From: Candidatus Brocadiaceae bacterium
Lineage (GTDB): Bacteria > Planctomycetota > MHYJ01 > JACQXL01 > CAKKQI01
Reading direction: 5' to 3'
DNA length: 5,628 bases
Assembly: GCA_919901895.1 (NCBI GenBank)
Contig: CAKKQI010000107.1
Location: 1 to 5,628, forward strand
The notes under the pieces were generated by a model. The model did no database searches. It saw only the letters and a list, made by a program, of their open reading frames with translations, and was not told the origin of the DNA. The position numbers were made by a program, and so were the translations under genes. This document shows positions 1-3,832 of the stretch, in pieces (the first letter of the stretch is position 1; every line of letters begins with the position of its first letter).

Positions 1-2
1 TG

Positions 3-143
3 AGTTGCAACATTGCTTCTCTTAAAAAATTTCAAAAGGCTCAGAAACGGAACAAGACCGTTACCAATCAGCCGAGGAATTTCTGGAGTCATTGGCGAGT
101 ATCCGCCCGCAGTAAAAAGGGCGATGTGTTTAGGAAGTATTAA
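3..143 (+). CDS. Possible 3' end of an upstream gene, product unknown
   Basis: The third forward frame is open from the window edge to a TAA at 141-143 and gives 46 residues, basic and with two Trp close together (FWSHW near the middle), ending in VFRKY. Codon choice looks ordinary for a gene, and the other two forward frames contain stops at or near the edge. I do not recognise the family and there is no start in view. A minus-strand frame is also open here (from an ATG at 176 to the edge), so the strand is uncertain. Treat this as a tentative C-terminal fragment only. Confidence 0.3.
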   Translation, partial: SCNIASLKKFQKAQKRNKTVTNQPRNFWSHWRVSARSKKGDVFRKY

Positions 144-203
144 GAAAAAGAAAGGAGAAAACTTGACTTTTAACATAGGAGGAGAGAGATTCTCAGCGAA
201 AGC

Positions 204-229
204 CCTGCCTGTGCGAACACGCAGGCAGG
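204..229. repeat. CCTGCCTG/CAGGCAGG palindrome, possible terminator
   Basis: CCTGCCTG at 204-211 pairs perfectly with CAGGCAGG at 222-229 across a 10-nt loop. A relative with a G-U pair lies at 1043-1075, so this is a dispersed repeat. A run of T (241-245) begins 11 nt after the stem. That is too far for a textbook intrinsic terminator, but the hairpin could still end transcription from the left. The rest of 144-252 is purine-rich, with a GGAGGAG at 179-185 that is not followed by a usable start codon. Confidence 0.5.
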
Positions 230-252
230 ACGGATGGAATTTTTTATCAAAT

Positions 253-328
253 ATCCTGTTAGGCTATGATTATCCTGTTAGGCTATGATTATCCTGTTAG
301 GTTATGATTAGCCTGTTAGGCTATGATT
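253..328 (+). repeat. Left tandem array: four 19-bp repeats
   Basis: Four head-to-tail copies of ATCCTGTTAGGCTATGATT start at 253, 272, 291 and 310. Copy 3 has GGTTATG in place of GGCTATG and copy 4 begins AG instead of AT. There are no spacers, so it is not a CRISPR. The unit junction forms a dyad, TAGCCT-NNN-AGGCTA in the consensus. The same repeat appears three times in reverse complement at 1154-1210. Each copy contains TATGAT, which resembles a -10 box, but no matching -35 box was found within the array. Confidence 0.92.
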
Positions 329-331
329 AGC

Positions 332-360
332 TTGACTATTTTGGGCTGTCGTAGTAAGAT
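332..360 (+). promoter_or_regulatory. Putative sigma70-type promoter for the operon
   Basis: TTGACT (332-337, five of six matches to the -35 consensus) and TAAGAT (355-360, four of six to the -10) are separated by exactly 17 nt. Transcription would start near 367, giving a leader of about 95 nt that includes the hairpin repeat at 411-449. The promoter begins four bases after the left 19-bp array, so a protein bound to the array would sit just upstream of the polymerase. This is a consensus match only. Confidence 0.45.
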
Positions 361-410
361 ACTTGTAACTTTTTAGACAGCCTGATAAGATGATCTAATT
401 TTTAATCTGT

Positions 411-449
411 GTCCGCCATAGGACGGATTCGTCCTTTGGCGAATAATCA
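411..449 (+). repeat. 39-nt hairpin repeat, copy 1
   Basis: Matches 3777-3815 at 36 of 39 positions in the same orientation. It folds as a 12-bp stem (414-425 with 430-441, one T-T mismatch) closed by a GATT loop. It sits 12 nt before the ATG of the small secreted protein, while copy 2 sits 17 nt before the ATG of czcA. The shared text starts earlier in weaker form: TTTTTAATCTGTG (399-411) recurs at 3742-3754. Confidence 0.85.
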
Positions 450-461
450 GTGGTAATCCGT

Positions 462-890
462 ATGCGTATTAAATTTACTTTATTACACGGTCTCTTCGTT
501 CTCGTTCTTAATTGTGTGTTTATTATTCAGGGGCTAAATCTCGTATTATGTTTTGAATCTGATGGACAAGCAGTGATAGAGGACGGTTCTTGTTGTTCGT
601 ATCTTTCTCAGGAAGAATCTTCTTCTCCAAATATACCTCCCTCAAACAACTCTTGTAACGATTGCGAGGATATTCCCATTTCAGTTCCCGCTTCGGCGGG
701 ATATAATATCGCGCCATCTTCACGGAATTCATCGATGGCAGGGATTAATCAGGCCAAACTTTTTGCACCGCTCTTTTCTCGGGGCGGTGAGCCCTTCGGC
801 AGTGAGCTCAGGGCCGAACTGCGAAGCCGAACCGCATTTTTTGTTAACCCATCATTAGTCACCATCCGCACCGTAGTTCTTCTGATTTAA
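462..890 (+). CDS. Small secreted Cys-containing protein preceding the czc operon
   Basis: 142 residues if started at the ATG at 462; a GTG at 450 would add four, and neither has a clear Shine-Dalgarno sequence. MRIKF followed by a hydrophobic stretch to about residue 29 looks like a signal peptide or anchor. The mature part has CFESDGQAVIE (30-40), a Cys pair (44-45), a Ser/Pro/Asn-rich linker, then CNDCEDIPIS (65-74) and a tail ending IRTVVLLI. From memory this resembles uncharacterised small proteins next to czcCBA in other Gram-negatives, where the first motif usually reads CF..DGH; here the His is Gln. A periplasmic metal-binding or accessory role is inferred from the cysteines and position. 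Two palindromic repeats interrupt it: residues 75-80 come from a CCCGC/GCGGG hairpin and residues 107-125 from an element shared with czcC. The gene frame resumes after each. Function is unproven. Confidence 0.68.
   Translation: MRIKFTLLHGLFVLVLNCVFIIQGLNLVLCFESDGQAVIEDGSCCSYLSQEESSSPNIPPSNNSCNDCEDIPISVPASAGYNIAPSSRNSSMAGINQAKLFAPLFSRGGEPFGSELRAELRSRTAFFVNPSLVTIRTVVLLI
686..701. repeat. CCCGC/GCGGG palindrome inside the small gene
   Basis: TCCCGC (686-691) pairs with GCGGGA (696-701) around a TTCG loop, a very stable RNA tetraloop. It is translated as part of VPASAG, just after the CxxC motif. Related palindromes are at 1286-1300, 2684-2702 and 3682-3700. Confidence 0.75.
782..835 (-). repeat. 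Palindromic element in the small gene, inverse of the czcC copy
   Basis: The reverse complement of these 54 nt matches 1374-1403 plus 1431-1454 without a mismatch; the czcC copy has 27 extra nt between the two parts (1404-1430). Here the element is read as residues from about 107 to 125 (RGGEPFGSELRAELRSRTA) without breaking the frame. Its C+G content and vocabulary (CCCTTCGGC, GAGCTCAGGGC, GAAGCCGAACCGC) differ from the surrounding AT-richer gene. Confidence 0.9.
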
Positions 891-918
891 TCGTTTTGCT
901 AACCACATCCGATAAGAA

Positions 919-936
919 GCACGGTTAAAACCGTGC
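919..936. repeat. GCACGGTT/AACCGTGC palindrome
   Basis: A perfect 8-bp inverted repeat with a 2-nt centre. As RNA it would be a 7-bp stem with a TAAA loop. Flanked by CTACAA, in a form I recall as dispersed in uncultured anaerobe genomes. Confidence 0.7.
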
Positions 937-970
937 CTACAACAAAATCGGGGCTGGTTAATTCTGTAGA

Positions 971-986
971 CACGAATTTATTCGTG
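971..986. repeat. CACGAA/TTCGTG palindrome
   Basis: A perfect 6-bp stem with a TTTA loop, preceded by GTAGA. Of the same general style as the palindrome at 919-936 but unrelated in sequence. Confidence 0.6.
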
Positions 987-996
987 CTCTTCTCTC

Positions 997-1017
997 CCCC
1001 CGATGTTATATCGGGGG
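997..1017. repeat. CCCCCGAT/ATCGGGGG hairpin
   Basis: A perfect 8-bp GC-rich stem around GTTAT. It is not followed by a T-run on either strand (ACAAGTTAAG on the right; the left flank is CTCTCC), so it is called a repeat and not a terminator. As RNA it could act as a processing or stability barrier. Confidence 0.65.
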
Positions 1018-1042
1018 ACAAGTTAAGCAAAATCCATTACTT

Positions 1043-1075
1043 CCTGTCTGCCGTGAGCGTCCGTTCACAGGCAGG
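1043..1075. repeat. CCTGTCTG/CAGGCAGG palindrome
   Basis: The two arms pair over 8 bp with one G-U pair; the loop contains GTGA and TCAC, which can extend the stem. It is a diverged relative of the palindrome at 204-229. Confidence 0.6.
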
Positions 1076-1096
1076 GATGTGGATAAAAATTATTTA

Positions 1097-1137
1097 GCCC
1101 CTCGGCAGGCTCGGGGTGGTGAGCCCCGCCGAACCGC
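1097..1137 (-). repeat. Diverged third copy of the gene-internal element
   Basis: GCCCCTCGGCAGGCTCGGGG, then TGGTGAGCCC and GCCGAACCGC, follow the same order of words as 782-835 with several changes. GGCTC (1108-1112) can pair with GAGCC (1121-1125). It shows that the element also sits between genes here. Confidence 0.55.
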
Positions 1138-1153
1138 AAAACAATTTCAGGCT

Positions 1154-1210
1154 AATCATAGCCTAACAGGCTAATCATAGCCTAACAGGCTAATCATAGC
1201 CTAACAGGAG
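1154..1210 (-). repeat. Right tandem array: three inverted 19-bp repeats
   Basis: Three copies of AATCATAGCCTAACAGGCT start at 1154, 1173 and 1192. This is the reverse complement of the left-array unit at 253-328. The third copy ends AGGAG instead of AGGCT. A partial copy (CAGGCT) precedes the first. Each junction contains TAGCCT-AAC-AGGCTA, a perfect 6-bp dyad with a 3-nt centre. The array lies directly against the czcC start region. Confidence 0.92.
1206..1210 (+). promoter_or_regulatory. czcC ribosome-binding site built from the repeat
   Basis: AGGAG lies 9 nt before the ATG at 1220. Its first three bases (AGG) belong to the 19-bp repeat and the last two are the only departure of that copy from the consensus. 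It fixes the czcC start. Confidence 0.7.
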
Positions 1211-1219
1211 ATTTAAAAA

Positions 1220-2713
1220 ATGCATTCAAGATGTTTTATAAATAGGGTGATTACTTCGGTATTACTTCTTATATCTTGTGCTTGTCCCGCCATCGGCGGG
1301 GGTTGTTCTTCTCACTATGTTTTAGATAAGAATATCCCATTTTCTTACGGTTCGGCAGGGCTCACCGCCCTGAGCGGTTCGGCTTCGCAGTTCGGCCCTG
1401 AGCGGTTCGGCTTCGCTCACCGCCCTGAGCTCACTGCCGAAGGGCTCACCGCCCTGAGCTTGCCGAAGGGTTCATCTCAGAAGACCTGGGCCGGTCCGGG
1501 CGTAACGCTACAGGAACCAACCGGTGATATTACTTTATCTGACGCACTGGCTCTGGCGATTATCGGTAATTCGCAACTGACTGCTTTTTCCATAGAAGAA
1601 CGCATCCGAGAAGCCGGAATACTCCAGGCGGGATTGCTTCCTAACCCTGAAGTTACTCTGGTGCAGGAAAACTTTGGTAATTCCAAACTGGAAGAGTTTG
1701 ACGGAACCGCGACCACCTTGCAATTGGGCCAACTGATTGAATTGGGTGGTAAACGCTCACGACGCCAACAACTGGCTTCGCTGGAGCGTGATTTAGCCCG
1801 CTGGGACTATGAAACTAAACAGTTAGATGTCTATCTGGATGTGACCAAGGCATTTGTCAATGTTCTCTCAATCCAAGAACGGCTGACGCTTACCGCTGAA
1901 TCAATCAAATTATTAGAGGACTTTTATCAGATCGTATCAGAACGGGTAAAAGCGGGCAAGTCATCCCAGATTGAAGAAATTAAAGCCGGTGTAACACTAG
2001 ATACTAAACGACTGGAGTTAGAACGCACTAAACGAGAATTGGAGACCGCCCGTAAGCGTCTGGCCGCAACCTGGGGTAGCACCAGCGCCACCTTTGAAAA
2101 AACCGTTGGTGATTTCCAGGTAACTTCGGCTGTTCCCTCATTAGAAAAGTTAGCAGAACTTATTTCCCGGAATCCGGATATTGCCCGCTGGACAACCGAG
2201 ATGGCGCAACGAAGAGCAGACCTGAAACTGCAGGAAAGCCAGCGGATTCCGGATTTGATTATCAGCGGGGGGGTGCGTCAGTTTAATGAAGCAGATAACG
2301 AAAGGGCTTTTGTGCTCGGATTAGGTTTACCCTTGCCAATCTTTAATCGTAACCAGGGCGCTATTTTAGAAGCACGTCATCGGTTAAGCAAAGCAGAGCA
2401 GGAGCAAAAATCTGCCGAATTGCTGATTGCTACCGAACTGTCCAGTGCCTATCAGGAATTAGCTACGGCCTTTAGTGAACTTGTTGTTATCAAAGAAAGT
2501 ATTTTACCCCAATCCCAAAAGGCATTTGAATCTGTGCTGGATGGTTACCGTCAGGGAAAGTTCAGCCAGTTAGAGGTTCTGGATACCCAACGCACCCTTT
2601 TTGAGGTTAAAACGCAATATCTGGAAACGCTTAGTTTATATCATCAGTCCAGAGCTGAAGCGGAACGATTGATTGGCAGTCCAGTCCCGCCTTCTGCGGG
2701 ACAAGTAAAATGA
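1220..2713 (+). CDS. czcC: CzcC-like outer-membrane efflux channel (TolC/OEP family)
   Basis: 497 residues. It forms the trimeric exit duct of the tripartite metal pump, spanning outer membrane and periplasm. The start is supported by AGGAG and a signal sequence (charged R4/R9, hydrophobic 10-19). LISC at 17-20 fits a lipobox, so it may be a lipoprotein anchored through C20, as CusC is. Two OEP repeats follow: about 104-289, starting ITLSDALALAI and including the family phrases LLPNPEV (139-145), QENFG (149-153) and LGGKRSRRQ (175-183), and about 307-486, including GLGLPLPIFNRNQG (367-380) and YRQGKFSQLEVLDTQRTL (443-460). Long heptad-like helices match the coiled-coil tunnel. CzcC proteins are usually about 415-430 residues; the excess is the N-terminal leader, where residues 44-85 are encoded by a palindromic repeat, and a second palindrome encodes PAIGG. 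A third forms the C-terminal VPPSAGQ. The stop is 9 nt before czcB. Confidence 0.93.
   Translation: MHSRCFINRVITSVLLLISCACPAIGGGCSSHYVLDKNIPFSYGSAGLTALSGSASQFGPERFGFAHRPELTAEGLTALSLPKGSSQKTWAGPGVTLQEPTGDITLSDALALAIIGNSQLTAFSIEERIREAGILQAGLLPNPEVTLVQENFGNSKLEEFDGTATTLQLGQLIELGGKRSRRQQLASLERDLARWDYETKQLDVYLDVTKAFVNVLSIQERLTLTAESIKLLEDFYQIVSERVKAGKSSQIEEIKAGVTLDTKRLELERTKRELETARKRLAATWGSTSATFEKTVGDFQVTSAVPSLEKLAELISRNPDIARWTTEMAQRRADLKLQESQRIPDLIISGGVRQFNEADNERAFVLGLGLPLPIFNRNQGAILEARHRLSKAEQEQKSAELLIATELSSAYQELATAFSELVVIKESILPQSQKAFESVLDGYRQGKFSQLEVLDTQRTLFEVKTQYLETLSLYHQSRAEAERLIGSPVPPSAGQVK
1286..1300. repeat. CCCGCC/GGCGGG palindrome in the czcC signal region
   Basis: CCCGCC (1286-1291), ATC, GGCGGG (1295-1300), followed by another G. 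It encodes PAIGG at residues 23-27, right after the possible lipoprotein cysteine C20, so it lies at or just beyond the cleavage region. Confidence 0.65.
1349..1473 (+). repeat. 125-bp palindromic repeat inserted in frame in czcC
   Basis: Encodes residues 44-85, between the leader and the first OEP repeat, a place where the family has no conserved domain. It is built from smaller units: GCTCACCGCCCTGAGC occurs at 1360-1375, 1415-1430 and 1444-1459 (itself a GCTCA/TGAGC palindrome), and a 21-bp direct repeat starts at 1368 and again at 1396. The first and third 16-mers are read as GLTALS; the second is read in another frame. Part of it is the inverse of 782-835. It contains no stop codon in the czcC frame. 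Confidence 0.9.
2684..2702. repeat. GTCCCGC/GCGGGAC palindrome at the czcC stop
   Basis: A perfect 7-bp stem around CTTCT, coding for VPPSAG in the last residues of CzcC, ending 8 nt before the stop codon. The conserved OEP sequence ends just before it (AERLIGS), so it probably added or replaced a short tail. As RNA it would form between czcC and czcB and could affect coupling or stability. Confidence 0.75.
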
Positions 2714-2722
2714 AAGGATAAT

Positions 2723-3670
2723 ATGATGAAAAAAATAATTATTGGTGTTCTAATTATCGGCGGTATTTTACTTGCGGTTGCCTATAAATTACGCATCAAG
2801 ACCACCGAATCGGAACCGCTTAATGAACACAGTGAAGAACAATTCGTCAAGATCGATGCAAATGATTTAGAAAGATTAGGAATAAAACTTGACCAAGTTG
2901 GTCCGGGTAAAATCAAGGTTGAGTTAACCCTGCCCGCTGAGGTGGCTTTAGACCCTGATCGAATGGCTTATATTACCCCGCGTTTTACCGGCGTGGTTAA
3001 GGAAATTAAGAAAAGCATCGGCGACCGGGTCAATAAAAATGACATTCTGGCTCTGATTGAGAGTAATGAATCGCTTACTTCTTACGAGGTAAAATCTTCC
3101 CTCAGCGGAACTATTATTAAACGTGATTTAACCCTGGGTGAAGTGGTTAATGAGGAAAAGAATATCTTTATCGTTACAGACATCAGCACGGTCTGGGTGA
3201 ATCTGACCATTCACCAAAAGGACCTCGTTCATATCCGGAACGGTCAACCGGTGGTTGTCTCAGCCGGCCCAAGTATCCCTGAAGCAGCTGGTCTGATTTC
3301 TTATGTCAGTCCGGTCCTGGATGAAGACACGCACACGGCCAGCGCCCGGGTGATATTACCCAATCCCCAGAGCCACTGGCGTCCGGGAATGTTTGTAACG
3401 GCCCGCGTCGTGGTAGAAGAAGCCGAAGTGGCTCTGCTTGTTCCAACGACCACCCTGCAAAGCATTGATAACCAGACCTGCGTCTTTATTAAAACCGATG
3501 AGGGTTTCAAGGCACAGGTGGTAACGGTCGGACGGACGGACCAAGATTCATCCGAAGTTACGGCCGGACTCAAAGCCGGTCAGGTGGTGGTGACCGGCGG
3601 CAGTTTTTCCATAAAATCCGCCTTGCTCAAAGAACGGATCGGCCATCATGAAGAGGAGGATGAGAGATGA
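2723..3670 (+). CDS. czcB: CzcB-like periplasmic adaptor lacking the alpha-hairpin
   Basis: 315 residues. This membrane-fusion protein connects CzcA to CzcC. Residues 3-22 are one hydrophobic segment, either an uncleaved anchor or a signal peptide. The two halves of the lipoyl (barrel-sandwich) domain are visible: YITPRFTGVVKEIKKSIGD (83-101) to LALIES, and VKSSLSGTIIKRDLTLGE (123-140). Only about nine residues separate them, so the long helical hairpin that usually lies between is missing. A beta-barrel follows (VWVNLTIHQKDL, 158-169), then SPVLDEDTHTASARV and the adaptor phrase WRPGMFVTARV (219-229), and the membrane-proximal domain to about residue 303. The C-terminus GHHEEEDER is His- and acid-rich and might touch metal. 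Many CzcB proteins have 380-520 residues. AAAGGA at 2713-2718 overlaps the czcC stop; a second ATG at 2726 has better spacing (7 nt) and may be the true start. Confidence 0.93.
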   Translation: MMKKIIIGVLIIGGILLAVAYKLRIKTTESEPLNEHSEEQFVKIDANDLERLGIKLDQVGPGKIKVELTLPAEVALDPDRMAYITPRFTGVVKEIKKSIGDRVNKNDILALIESNESLTSYEVKSSLSGTIIKRDLTLGEVVNEEKNIFIVTDISTVWVNLTIHQKDLVHIRNGQPVVVSAGPSIPEAAGLISYVSPVLDEDTHTASARVILPNPQSHWRPGMFVTARVVVEEAEVALLVPTTTLQSIDNQTCVFIKTDEGFKAQVVTVGRTDQDSSEVTAGLKAGQVVVTGGSFSIKSALLKERIGHHEEEDER

Positions 3671-3681
3671 TACGATTACCC

Positions 3682-3700
3682 AATCCCGCCGGGCGGGATT
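3682..3700. repeat. AATCCCGCC/GGCGGGATT palindrome
   Basis: A perfect 9-bp inverted repeat around a single G, 11 nt after the czcB stop. It is the longest of the four CCCGC/GCGGG palindromes in the window. No T-run follows it, so read-through to czcA is expected. Confidence 0.75.
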
Positions 3701-3701
3701 A

Positions 3702-3759
3702 GATTACACAGATTAAGATAGAAGATATTTAGACGACAGTATTTTTAATCTGTGTAATC
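3702..3759. repeat. 15-bp inverted repeat between czcB and czcA
   Basis: GATTACACAGATTAA (3702-3716) and TTAATCTGTGTAATC (3745-3759) are perfect inverse copies 28 nt apart. TTTTTAATCTGTG is shared with 399-411 upstream of the small gene. With the hairpins on either side it fills almost all of the 162-nt czcB-czcA gap. Confidence 0.8.
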
Positions 3760-3776
3760 GCAGTTTCAAAATCTAT

Positions 3777-3815
3777 GTCCGCCGAAGGACGGATTCGTCC
3801 TCTGGCGAATAATCA
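3777..3815 (+). repeat. 39-nt hairpin repeat, copy 2, upstream of czcA
   Basis: Same orientation and 36 of 39 bases identical to 411-449. The stem is 3780-3791 with 3796-3807 (two internal mismatches) around GATT. It ends 17 nt before the czcA ATG and just before AGAGGA (3821-3826), the czcA ribosome-binding site. Confidence 0.85.
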
Positions 3816-3832
3816 TTAACAGAGGAATAAAT

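Larger units (their letters stand above)
891..1153. other. Gene-free spacer packed with unrelated palindromes
   Basis: No reading frame here looks coding. Five palindromic pieces follow one another: GCACGGTT/AACCGTGC (919-936), CACGAA/TTCGTG (971-986), CCCCCGAT/ATCGGGGG with a 5-nt loop (997-1017), CCTGTCTG/CAGGCAGG (1043-1075) and a diverged relative of the gene-internal element (1097-1137). None has a T-tract directly after it, so none is a convincing terminator. The spacer looks like a landing ground for small dispersed repeats between the small gene and czcC. Confidence 0.75.

Noticed and set aside
1..176. Minus-strand frame open from an ATG at 176 to the left edge
   Set aside because: The stretch before the ATG is CT-rich with no ribosome-binding site, and the first residues are Phe/Leu/Pro-rich merely because the plus strand is purine-rich. 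It remains possible, which is why the forward fragment at 3-143 is scored low.
13..288. Forward open frame of 91 codons from a TTG
   Set aside because: It runs through the palindrome at 204-229 and into the 19-bp array, has no ribosome-binding site and matches no family I know.
253..328. CRISPR array
   Set aside because: The 19-bp units are directly joined with no spacers, and no cas gene is nearby.
523..732. Minus-strand open frame opposite the small gene
   Set aside because: Antisense shadow; the forward frame has a signal-like start and Cys motifs, while this one has no recognisable feature.
997..1017. Intrinsic terminator after the small gene
   Set aside because: The stem is strong but lacks a T-tract on either side, so it is listed as a repeat.
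891..1219. Insertion sequence between the small gene and czcC
   Set aside because: There is no transposase frame or target-site duplication; only short palindromes and the 19-bp array are present.
1477..1732. Two overlapping minus-strand open frames opposite czcC
   Set aside because: They lie opposite the well-conserved first OEP repeat and look like nothing known.
3301..3573. Minus-strand open frames opposite czcB
   Set aside because: Antisense to the conserved adaptor region; Ser/Thr/Val-rich composition is a by-product of the coding strand.
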